Below, piece after piece: positions 1-8,713 of a stretch of 11,314 nt of DNA (its first letter is position 1; every line of letters begins with the position of its first letter). Both the position numbers and the translations under genes were made by a program. Source of the DNA: Acanthamoeba sp. SK_2022b (lineage: Eukaryota; Discosea; Longamoebia; Acanthamoebidae). The notes beneath the pieces are model-generated. The model made no database searches. It worked only from the letters and a program-made list of their open reading frames with translations, and had not been told where the DNA came from. Location of the stretch: the NCBI GenBank assembly GCA_027943245.1, contig JANDJZ010001134.1:1-11314 (forward strand), read 5' to 3'.

Positions 1-16
1 GGGGGGGCGATCACAC

Positions 17-2739
17 CTTCTTCGGGGGAGGACTCGTGGGCGGGTGGCAGCTGGGAGCGTCGATGGGGCACGTCGCCGCACATCCGGCGCAGCTCGGCGT
101 CGGACTCGAACTGCTCGCCGCAGTAGTAGCAGAAGAGGTGGACTCGCCGCAGGTACTCGATGTGGCGGTTCAGCCGCGTACGCAATCCGTCCGCGTCATC
201 ACCGTCCTCCTCCTTCTCCTCCTCGCGCTGCTGGTCCGCGTGGGTGGGCGTGGAGGCCGGAAAGAGGGCGCTGCTGTCCGTCGAGCGCTCCTGGTCGAGG
301 ATGCGCACCAGCTGGGCGGCGGTCTCGGCATCCTTCTTCAACCGAGCCTCCTCAGCGGCGGCCGGTGGGGCGATGCGCACTCGTCTCCGCCGCCTCTCCG
401 CCCCGCTGTGATGGGGCATCCCCAGCTGCAGATCGTAATCGCGCAGCTGCACGCACACCACACACACAACAATACATGCGGTGAGTCACTGACGAACGAG
501 GGTGCCTCGCCGACTTGTGGGTTGATGGGAGGGGAGGTCACCTGGTAGCCGTTGAATTTGTGGAGGGCCCTCCGGCAGGCCTCGGCGTTGTCAAAGACCG
601 CCCAGCCGGTGCGGTGGAAGTTGTGAAACCGCTTGGGCTCCGACATCACCAGCTCCACGAATCCTGTGCAACAGGACCCCCGCCAAAACCAAAGAACAGA
701 GCCGCCAGGATGGGCGAGAGAGTGAGGAGGCGGCGGGAGGGGAATCCTGAGAGGGATGGCCACAAAGAGAGGGGACGCACCTTCGACCTGCTCGAACAGG
801 GCGAGCAGCTCCTCGCGGGTTGCCTGCACGGGGATGTACTTGATGCACAGGGAGTTGGGATCACTGGGCGGCTCCACCCTGGCGAGCGCGTCAGTAAGTC
901 TACACAGGGAAAGAGAAGTCGATGGGCGCAGGTAGGCGCGTACTCCCGCTGTATGGTCGGGTTGAGCTGCTTGGCATCGAGCAGATGGTCGAGCACGATC
1001 TCGTAGCCCTCCTCGGCAGTCTTCGGTGCCTCGTCGCCCGCGACACGGCCCTCCTCCGCGGCTTCCTCCCCCTCCTCCCTGGCGGAGCCGAGGTCAGAGG
1101 ACTGGTCTACGACGTTCCAGGCGAGCTTGCCCTCCTCGTGGTCCGCCACGAAGGCGGCATAGTTCTGCTGCGCCACGGCCGTGATCGCCTGGTGCTTCTT
1201 GTCCAGCTTCTCCGGGTCGTACTTGTCCTGAAACCTGCACGCGCACGCATACCGCACATTCCAGCCAACGCGCCAGGGTCAGAGTCGGAGGCCGTGGCGG
1301 CGTGGGGAGGGGGCCACCTACCAGGCGTCGTCCTTGTGCGCATTGAAGAAGCCGAGCGCGAGGTTGCGCATGTATGCGCTCTTGTACTCCTCGTACTGGC
1401 GCGTGGCCTCTTGGGGAGGGAGGGTCTGATCGTCCTGCAGCTCCAGCCACTGGCTGTAAGCCTGGAGTGGCAGCGCAAACAGTTCGGCCTCGCTCAGCTT
1501 CCGCCTTTTGGGATCGCGATCGACAGATACACACGTCAGCAGCGGCGCATATTGGGGGGGGGGGGGTGAGGGCGGCTACCGGTCATTGCGACTCGGGTCG
1601 TCCCTCGGTGCGCTCCAGCCGCGCTCTCGGTGTCCACGCGCCCACTCGTCCCCGCGGTCCGACGGCGGATGGCTCATGCGCGGGCGATGGCGGGGGCGGT
1701 GCGGGTCGTCGGGGGACAGCAGCCCGGGACCTGCGGGGCGATAGTCGTGGTGGTACTCGTGGCCGCCGTGGTAGGCAGGAGGACCGCCTCGCCCCGGCGG
1801 CGGCCAGTCCCGCCCAAACGCGTCCCTCCCGTCCCTGTAGGCAGGCATGCTTTTGGATGGAAGAGAGCCCAGCGCCACAGCGACGACAATGAGGAGGGAG
1901 GGCACAGCAGTGAGAAGGGAGGGGAAGGAGCGGTACCGTTGCTGCAGGGGCAGCGCGCTGGGCGGGTAGTGGGAGGGATCGTCGCGGCGGTCGTAGCTGC
2001 GACCCCGCGGGGGGCCGGAATACTGCACCACGGCGTGGGGTGTCAGAGTGCGGTGACAGCTGTCGAGAGGGGAGAGGAGAGGGCATACGTGCGGCCCGCG
2101 TCGGTGGTCGCGCTCACGGCCGTACTCGTAGGGGGGCCACGGCGACGGCTCGTGGTCGTCGTAGGGGTAGTGCTGCGGGTGCTGGTGGTGAGAGCCCAGC
2201 GGCCGTCGACCGGCGGACCGTTCCTCGCCGCGTGGAGGGGGGGAGGCCCCGCGCTGGTGGTCGGGCCATCCTCGCGGGGGTGGAGAGGAGTGGTGGGGGA
2301 GAGGGCGGGACCGGGAACGGCCGGGTTCCTCCCAACCGCGTTCGGCTCCCCTGCCTCGGTCATCTCGGTAGTGGTGATGACGATGATGATGCGAGTAGTC
2401 GGAAGGTGTTTCCCACCTCTCCTCGCGTGAGCTACCGCGAGGCTGTCCGGCACGGTCATCGCGCTCGCGGCTGTGGGTCCGGCGCTTGTAGTCGCGGCCA
2501 TAGTGTCCATCGTCAAAATCTTCGCCTGCCCTTGAGTCCTCTTCATCGCTGCGCCGGCGTTTCTTTGGGCTCGTGTCTGAATCGCGGCTGCGACCTCTAC
2601 CCTCGGCGTCACTCCTCTCTCTGAGTAGCCCCTCAGATGCACTGCTGCCTTCCGTCGGCAGCCTCTCTTCGCGAGTGGGAGAAGCCTCGCGCTCGCGTGG
2701 CCGCTTGGTTGCGGCCTCGCCCGCCGCATCTAGGTCCAT
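17..2739 (-). CDS. SRRT: ARS2/SERRATE (SRRT) homologue, 3' end beyond left edge
   Basis: Exons, read on the minus strand: 2739-2089, 2022-1937, 1834-1580, 1504-1322, 1234-944, 878-781, 663-542, 446-17. These join in frame into 705 residues. ARS2/SERRATE proteins link the nuclear cap-binding complex to microRNA processing, 3'-end formation and RNA decay. Residues 1-330 are disordered and rich in RS, RD, H and P, with a KKRRR nuclear signal, as in the family. Exons 4-5 carry the family core (YEEYKSAYMRN, FFNAHKDDAW, then FQDKYDPEKLDKKH). Residues about 499-570 form the RRM-like domain (LCIKYIPV, RTGWAVFD, YQLRDYDL). A basic/acidic stretch and a Cys-containing segment (HLFCYYCGEQ, MCGDVPH) follow. 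The C-terminal zinc finger expected in the family lies outside the window. The first in-frame ATG is 2739; the frame extends a few codons upstream only without an ATG. The last exon probably ends at 17 (donor GTGTGA, then a C-run), though reading could continue to base 1. Family assignment is firm; the two introns inside the disordered region are less certain. Confidence 0.9.
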
Positions 2740-2987
2740 TGGCGTGCGGTGCCTATCTTGCTGCACGGCTGAATCTTAAAAACGGCAGGTGCGGACAAAG
2801 GAAAATATGTATTTCTCATTTTATTTCTTTTCATATCCGGCGACCTGGTCTTGCCTCGAGCCGGTCGGAGAGAAGCAAAGCAAACGTGCGGCAACATCGT
2901 TGGTAAATTATTTGTTTTGTTTGTAAAAAAAGAAGGAAGAGACGAAGGGGGAAAAGAATAGAGAACAAGCTGGCCTGCCGCGACATC
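2740..2987. promoter_or_regulatory. Divergent promoter region between the ARS2 and STAT genes
   Basis: Only 248 bp separate the inferred start codon of the minus-strand ARS2 gene (2739) from that of the plus-strand STAT gene (2988). The region is clearly richer in A/T than the flanking exons, notably at about 2800-2835 and 2903-2945. It holds no long ORF that resembles a protein. It must contain both 5'UTRs and both core promoters unless upstream non-coding exons exist. No canonical TATA box can be assigned with confidence. Confidence 0.55.
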
Positions 2988-5900
2988 ATGAATCTTACCC
3001 CACACGAACCGCCAGCCCTTCATGAAGAGTTCGCCCACTTGATGCAGTACCTTGATACGTATGAATTTATCCCCGAATTGGAACAATTGTCCTCTCTCCT
3101 TTACTTTCATTCATGGCCTTTTCGTTTTTTTTTTCCGGCTAGACCACACGATGGACGCACGGGTGGCTTCACACACCCCCACCCGGCGGCGGCCCAGCAC
3201 ATTATGCATCAGCAGCAGCATACGCATTCCACGGCAACACAAAGCGGAGCGCCGGCCTACCAGAACTCTATCAAGCTGGAGACCGGCCAACCAGCCGCCG
3301 CTTTCCTTTACCACCACCCCTCGTCTCCCGCCCCTCCCTTTGGCCAGCTCCCACCTGGAAGTACCTACTCCCCCTTCTACTTCCACTTTCATCTTTTTCC
3401 ACTTGTGCTCGTTCGTCATGGCGCTCCAGCCGCTCAGTCGTCTCCTCCTCGCCCTCTGGCCTTCTCTTCAATTCTACGTGCAGGTGGTCTGGCGTTCGGG
3501 CAGATGCAGCAGATGCAGCAGGGGCCGATTGGCGTAGTGGGAGCCGGGGGAGCCGTGCTTCAGCAGCAACAGCCACAGCCGCAACAGCTGATGCAGCCAC
3601 AACAGATGCTGCAGTCACAGCACGGGATGCAGATGCACGGCGTTCCAGGAGGAGGGGTGGGGAGCCCCATGTCCATGGGCGTCCCTTCTCCCGTTCAGCA
3701 ACCCTCTCCGTCGATGGCTGCTTTCGGCACCCCCCAACAGCAGCAACAGCAGCAGCAATTCATGGCCTCAAATGCCCACCTGCAGGTTCGCCCCCCCCCC
3801 TCTACGCAGCCGCGACCTGCTCTCGGCTGACTTTCTCTCTCTACACCAACGACACAGCAGGTGCAAGCAGCAGCGCCGGTAGCGGTAGGCAGCCCGCAGG
3901 GCATGCAGCAGATGGCTCAGGGTCAGGTCCAGCAGCAGCAGCAGCAGGTGCCGTCTTCGCTTGAGGGGTGCCAGCAGGTGCTGGAGGAGATCTACAACTA
4001 CAAGCAGCAACAGAAGGACCAGCTGGAGAAGATCCGGCAGTTCCAGAAGCAGCTCATGATGCGGCCGCAGAAGGAGGGCTACGACGTCCTACTCCAGCAG
4101 CACGGCCAGCTCAAGAACCAGATCGCCGAGGAGCTGCGCACGCTGCAGGCCCTCTTCCAGCAGGTCATCCTGCCGCCCGCCGAGATCCACAAGCTCATCT
4201 ACCTCCTCCAGGACCTCAAGCTCCAGCAGATCCAGCTCGAGCTCTTCCAGCAGGAGCTCCAGCGCCTCACCCTCGCCCCCCACCACCCCCACCTCGCCCG
4301 ACCGTACCTGCCCTCTCCTCCTTCTCCCTTGATGACGAGGATGCTAAAGCGCTCTCCGTGTTCATTCGTCGCCGTCGCCGTCGTCGCTCATCGTCAGGGT
4401 GTGCGCACTGGTGATCGTGGAGCAGCCGCTCCCGATGGTGGTCACCAAGGGCAAGCAGCTCGAGGATGACCCCGTCGTCGTACAGCTGCTCACCGGTACG
4501 GGTCCCTCCCCATTTCCGTGAGGCCGTGCGCAGCGAGTGCATCGCTCACCATCGGACGCGGCGCAGGGGCCAACGTGGAGATCCATTCGTTCTCCAAGGT
4601 CAAGGTGGCGATGATATGCGACAACCAGCAGGTCAAGACCAACTCTTCGTCTTCGTCCAAGGCCATCGAAAACGACACACAGACCATGGATGGTACGCCG
4701 TGCCGCCTCTCCTGTCATCAACGATGAATCACCCAGGCGCAGGCCTGCTGCTCCCTCCACCCACTCACCCAATGCTGACCCGTGGGGCCAATGCGTGCGT
4801 AGGAGTGCGGCGCATCGCCAAGTTTTATCTCAAGTTCCTGACGGGCACGCGGAAGAACCCGGTGCGCCTGCGGTTCGGGATTCAGCTGCAGATCAACCAG
4901 AACGGCGCGGCGCAGACCGTAACGGTGGAGAGCAACTCGTCGCGGCCCTTCATCGTCATCACGAACGAGTGCCAATGGGAGGAATCGGAGGGCATCCTCC
5001 TTAAGAAGGACGCCTTTGGGGAACAGGTAACCTTCCATCTCGCAAAACGCGAATGCGCTTCGCAGCAACGGCCAACCCAGCGCGCGGGATGCGATGGCCG
5101 CTAACGTTGGATCGTCGATAACAATAAAACAGGGCGAGGTGACGTGGCCGCAGTTCGCCAACGTGCTCCAGAGGCACTTCCTCCGGGCCACGCGACAGGA
5201 CCTCATCCGGCCCACGCGGCAACTCTCCAACCTCGACTTTGACTACCTCAACCAGACCTTCTTCGGTACCACAGCTCCCCCGCAATCCCGCACAAATTCT
5301 CTCTTGTGGGCGCCCACGCGATTGAGTCCCGCTCGAGCACTCACCCCTGCGTTACAATTTGTGTTGTTATTTGAACAGAGGGACAGCAGGTGATTGGCCA
5401 AAAGAGCTATGACGCCTTTTGGGAGTGGTTCGGTAAGGCGGTCCAAAAACTACGCTACCAGCGACACATATGTCCCCTCTGGCAAACCGGGTATGTATTT
5501 GACATTCCGCCACGCCGTCACTGCACACCACTCGCTCGCCCGCTCTTCTTTCTTACTGCTGTTGTCGGGGGGCTGTAGGCTCATCTACGGGTTCCTGACG
5601 AGGGAGGGCGTGAAGGCCGCTCTCATCAACGAGGAGGTGGGCACCTTCCTCATCCGCCTCAGCGAGCGGCATCCAGGCCTTTTTGCTGTCGGGTACCTTC
5701 GCCCCCCCCCCCCAATGCACAACAGCAGCCCCGTGCTCCAATCGCTCAGTCAGCGACCCCACTAACGAGTTGGCTTGACTTGACCCCCCCCCACATACAC
5801 AGGTACAAGACGGATGACGCGGACGTGCAGAAGAGCGTACGACACTACCTCGTACAGCCCGAGGACACCGCGGGGGCCAAGAAGACGTTACCCGACTTCC

Positions 5901-6165
5901 TGTTCACATGTCCCGCCTTCCAGTTCCTACTCGTGGTACCCCCCCCCCAAAGCATCCCTTAACCATCGTCGTTGTCGTCTTTTTCGTTTTTTTGAGACTC
6001 AGACGTGGGGGGTAGGTGACCAACGACGTGGAGAACGGGGTGCCGAAGCTGCGCAAGTTTGCCAAGGACGTGGCCCTCCAGCCCTACTACTCCAAGAAGA
6101 ATCCGGTGACCAAGGCCAAGGGCTACGACGACGAAATACCCATCCCCAACATGCTCAGCCCATGA
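2988..6165 (+). CDS. STAT-family transcription factor (coiled coil, DNA-binding, SH2, C-terminal Tyr)
   Basis: Exons: 2988-3058, 3143-3360, 3484-3785, 3861-4303, 4398-4495, 4567-4692, 4803-5026, 5133-5265, 5379-5490, 5579-5692, 5803-5935, 6016-6165. All junctions keep frame and give 707 residues. STATs are latent cytoplasmic factors that dimerise through SH2-phosphotyrosine contacts and bind DNA in the nucleus. Residues 1-230 are Q/P/H-rich and low in complexity, with no recognisable metazoan N-domain. Residues about 231-335 form the coiled coil ([21 protein letters not shown]). From about 345 to 490 lies the immunoglobulin-like DNA-binding domain ([39 protein letters not shown]). Residues about 495-575 form the linker ([30 protein letters not shown]). 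The SH2 domain follows ([19 protein letters not shown] with Arg602, LFAVGYK). Tyr695 in [10 protein letters not shown] near the end is the probable phosphorylation site. The length and the near-terminal tyrosine resemble Dictyostelium STATa as I remember it. The acceptor at 3857/3860 is an ambiguous NAGNAG site, and exon 1 is the least certain exon. Confidence 0.9.
3562..3948 (+). repeat. CAG/CAA-rich tracts encoding glutamine runs in the STAT N-terminus
   Basis: Imperfect CAG/CAA repeats occur at about 3562-3610, 3738-3758 and 3931-3948, interrupted by an intron at 3786-3860. They encode Gln runs (up to six or seven in a row) with interspersed Met, Pro and Gly. CAG and CAA are mixed in the first two tracts, whereas the last is pure CAG. 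Gln-rich stretches are common ahead of the coiled coil in amoebozoan transcription factors. Confidence 0.8.
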
Positions 6166-6518
6166 CTGTGATCGCGAGTGCGTGTACAGGCACCAGCACA
6201 GCAGAACTGCTGCCGGCAGTTGGTGATGAATGGGGATCGGCCGATGAGGATATTTGTCTCTTCTCTCTCTCTCTCTTTGTTCGCGTGTCCAAGCCTTGGG
6301 TGATACTGCAGATAAATTTGTTCCTTGTTTTTTTGTGTACGGTGGCGAGCTGTGGTGTTGGCTCGTGTCTTGGCGCGGGAAAATCCGGCTTTTTTCCGGG
6401 ATTGCGGGCAGGGGAGGGTAAAAATTCTTGGCCCGTTTTGGCCGTTGTGTACGACGGCCAGCCATCCAGTGCGCTCTACGCGAAGAAGGAGGTTGTCTTA
6501 GATTGAAGCGATTCAAAG
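6166..6518. other. Spacer between STAT stop and the next gene; 3'UTR plus promoter
   Basis: No supported gene lies in these 353 bp. They contain a short CT microsatellite (about 6258-6276), T-rich stretches (about 6316-6334 and 6388-6397) and a short inverted repeat, TGGCCGT at 6440-6446 with ACGGCCA at 6455-6461. No AATAAA is present. Frames running through it on either strand start inside flanking exons or introns and look like no known protein. Confidence 0.6.
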
Positions 6519-8384
6519 ATGGAGCCAGAGCCCAACCTTCCCGCTATGCCTGCTCCTCTTCCCGTTCTTGCGACAATGCCGCTCGACGGTCAGGTACACC
6601 ACCACTCCCTTCTAAAAGCACGAGGGCGGGGTTTCGATTTCCGCTTGATGGGGGGAGCTTCCATCAAGCTGTGGGACAAATCAGGACAAGGAAGGCAGCG
6701 TTTCCACCTCGCTAGTGCGCCCACTGTGTGAAACAAGATGGGAAAAGCATTAGGAAAAGTGAAGGAAGGAAGTGAAGGAAACGGAGGGAAACGAGGTTGA
6801 TGATCAGGATGATGATGATGACCCTCTTACGCATTAATGAGCCAGGCTGGATAGAATTTAGCCCAGTAAGCCTGACATATCAAATGCCCGCTAATTGATC
6901 ATTCGTGTGACAGGTGCTACCCGACTTGCCTGATGATCTCCTCCACCATCACCACCATCATTTGGGGAGCGAAGCTACGCAAGATCAAGAGGGTTCCGAA
7001 GAAGAGCTTGAGTCTAGCCAGACCCCGAAAAAGCGCAAGTTGGACAGCATCCGCGCTGGTCTGCCCGCGCACGGTCTCAGGATCACACAAAGCCAAGTGA
7101 TGCGCATGCTCAAGATGATCCAGGAGGTACGGGGAACTTTTCCCTCGAGCCCCCGCGCGCGCACAAGCATTTCTTTTGCTTTGGGGCCATCTCTTTTTAC
7201 AATCGCTTGGTTCTCTCCCCCTCTCTTTTTTTGTCCTCTTTCCGAAAGCTAATCCGCTTGGGCACTACGCCGAAGGACCCCTCCATGAGGAAAGACTTCT
7301 ACCTCGTGACCGACCACCCCCTCTACGAGCTCATCGTCAAGAAGCCCACTGCCAACAAGTGCATGGAAATGATGTCGGCCATCGCCGCCAAGGACAAGGG
7401 TGAGCCCCCCCCCCCTAACCACATGCAGCCCCTCCCCGTAGGTCAAGCTCAAAGCCCTCAGCACTGACCCTTTCCTCGGCGCGTGCGCAGCGAGTCCCGA
7501 CCCCACGATCAAGATCGACCTCAACTTTGAGCTGGGCGAGACGATGAATAGAACAGGCACCCAGTGGGGCGGCTGCTACATCAAGCTCACGCCGTCCAAG
7601 CACTCCATGAGCAGAAAGTCGAGGCTGAGGGAACGGGTGATCCCCTACCCGGCCTACCCGGGCGACCCTGCCGTCTACTCGGGGCCCTTCACGACCTCGC
7701 CTGGCCCCGCGCACATGGTCCAGGGCGTCGCGCCCGCATCACCGCCCGGCCTGCCGCTGCCACCCTTTGCCGCAGGCGGCCTGCCGACCGGGCAGCCACA
7801 AGGAATGGGCATGCGTGTCATGGGCAAACGGGACGAGGAAGACGAGCAGCAGCAGCAAATGGGCCAAGAGTCCAGAGTCGACGCCAACGGCCAGGACGAG
7901 AACGGATCCTTCCAGTCGGCCATGTCCTGGCTCTACGGCACCTGGGGTTCGTGGCGCCCGTGTCTCTGCTCTGCTTTGTCCTCTCCGTTCGTAGTCGTTG
8001 ACGGCTCCGGTGATGGTTGTGCGAGCAGACAGGAGGGACAGATTGCTTCAGGAGAGGGCGGCGATCATCCACCAGCTGCAGAGGGAGCGGGAGGAGATGC
8101 GCCTGGGCCTGGAGGAGCGGGACAACATTCTCAGGCAGCGCGACGAAGAGGTCAACCGCATGAGGGAGGAGATCAACCTCCTCCTCAGGGAAATGCAGAA
8201 GCTCAAGGAGGGCGGCACTGAGGAGAGCTCCATCGAGGAGCTTTACCTCCTCGAGAAGATCCTGGAGAGCAGCAGGAACGTCGTCCGGGAGCGGATCAAG
8301 AGAAGCCTGGAGCTGAAGGAAGACAAGAAGGCCGTCGACGAGGCCATGGCCGGGGTGGAGCCTCCCGCCCCAATGACCGTCTAA
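6519..8384 (+). CDS. Unrecognised nuclear-type coiled-coil protein
   Basis: Exons: 6519-6593, 6914-7126, 7249-7399, 7491-7946, 8029-8384, giving 416 residues with all junctions in frame. I do not recognise the family. Residues 1-60 are acidic and Pro/Leu-rich, with six histidines in a row at 36-41. Residues 63-67 (PKKRK) look like a classical monopartite nuclear signal. Residues about 75-225 look like a folded region (GLRITQSQVMRMLKMIQE, DFYLVTDHPLYELI, IKIDLNFELGE, WGGCYIKLTPSKHSM). A Pro/Gly-rich linker and a short Gln run follow. Residues about 299-408 form a long charged coiled coil in two parts (RLLQERAAIIHQLQRE, NRMREEINLLLREMQKL, then IEELYLLEKILESS). Nuclear localisation and oligomerisation are inferred. 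A DNA- or chromatin-linked role is possible but not shown. The first exon depends on a 320-nt intron, and the donor at 7947 (GTTCGT) is weak, so the ends of exons 1 and 4 are least certain. Confidence 0.78.
6594..6913 (+). other. Unusually long intron 1 of the coiled-coil gene
   Basis: The inferred intron runs from the donor GTACAC after CAG to the acceptor GTGACAG at 6907-6913. At 320 nt it is about three times longer than the other introns here. It includes a purine-rich stretch (about 6735-6797, AAGG/GGAAA repeats) and a GAT/ATG-rich stretch (about 6797-6822). It may hide an alternative promoter or first exon, but no coding exon inside it can be supported. Confidence 0.5.
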
Positions 8385-8713
8385 CCCTCCCCCCTCTTCC
8401 CCGTTAACACTGGCAAACAGACGCCTGTCAGCCATGAAGTGACCCAAATAGACATGCAAGACTAAAGTTACAATACGGTTCTTGTGAGCGCAACGCAAGG
8501 TGGATGTTGGTTATTTTTTTTGTTTTTTGTTTTTTATTTTTTGGTAGCTGTTGGCCTTTTTGGGGTGTTTTTAAATAGGTGGGATTGCTTTGTGGCCGCC
8601 AAAAGGCGAGTCTTTCCTTCTTTGGCGGAGCGGAGTCACACTTGTGTTTGGTGCTGGGGTTGTCACGCACCGGCGGCTTGAGTTCTTCTTCAACCCTCAC
8701 TAAGAAGATAGCC
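8385..8713. other. Spacer with T-rich tract between the coiled-coil and LIM genes
   Basis: These 329 bp contain no supported gene. The outstanding element is a T-rich tract at about 8510-8542 on the plus strand, followed by a TTTTTAAATA stretch at 8568-8577 that could serve as a TATA-like element for the LIM gene about 140 bp downstream. The left part should hold the 3'UTR of the coiled-coil gene, but no AATAAA is visible. Confidence 0.5.
8568..8577 (+). promoter_or_regulatory. Possible TATA-like element upstream of the LIM gene
   Basis: TTTTTAAATA lies about 137 bp before the LIM start codon, just after a T-rich tract. It is the only AT-pure stretch of this kind between the tract and the ATG. 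Its position fits a core promoter only if the 5'UTR is roughly 100 nt. This is inference from composition alone. Confidence 0.25.

Noticed and set aside
1630..2430. Long plus-strand open frame of 266 codons opposite the ARS2 N-terminal exons
   Set aside because: It is antisense to the RS/RD-rich ARS2 exons; the translation is a Val/Arg/Gly-rich string typical of shadow frames in GC-rich DNA and resembles no protein.
5433..5470. GTAAGG donor-like site with a following CAG in the STAT exon 5379-5490
   Set aside because: The intron would be about 35 nt and would remove part of the conserved linker ([17 protein letters not shown]) that aligns well with STATs, so the exon is kept whole.
6258..6276. 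CT dinucleotide run as a possible mobile-element or array trace
   Set aside because: It is a short simple repeat without target-site duplication or terminal repeats. No CRISPR, insertion sequence or retroelement feature was found anywhere in the window.
5959..6516. Minus-strand frame of 185 codons across the end of the STAT gene
   Set aside because: It overlaps the last STAT exon in antisense and has no recognisable motif or splice logic of its own.
6944..6961. Six histidine codons in a row, suggesting a cloning His-tag
   Set aside because: The codons are mixed CAC/CAT in a native exon bounded by introns, with no vector sequence nearby; it is a natural low-complexity run.
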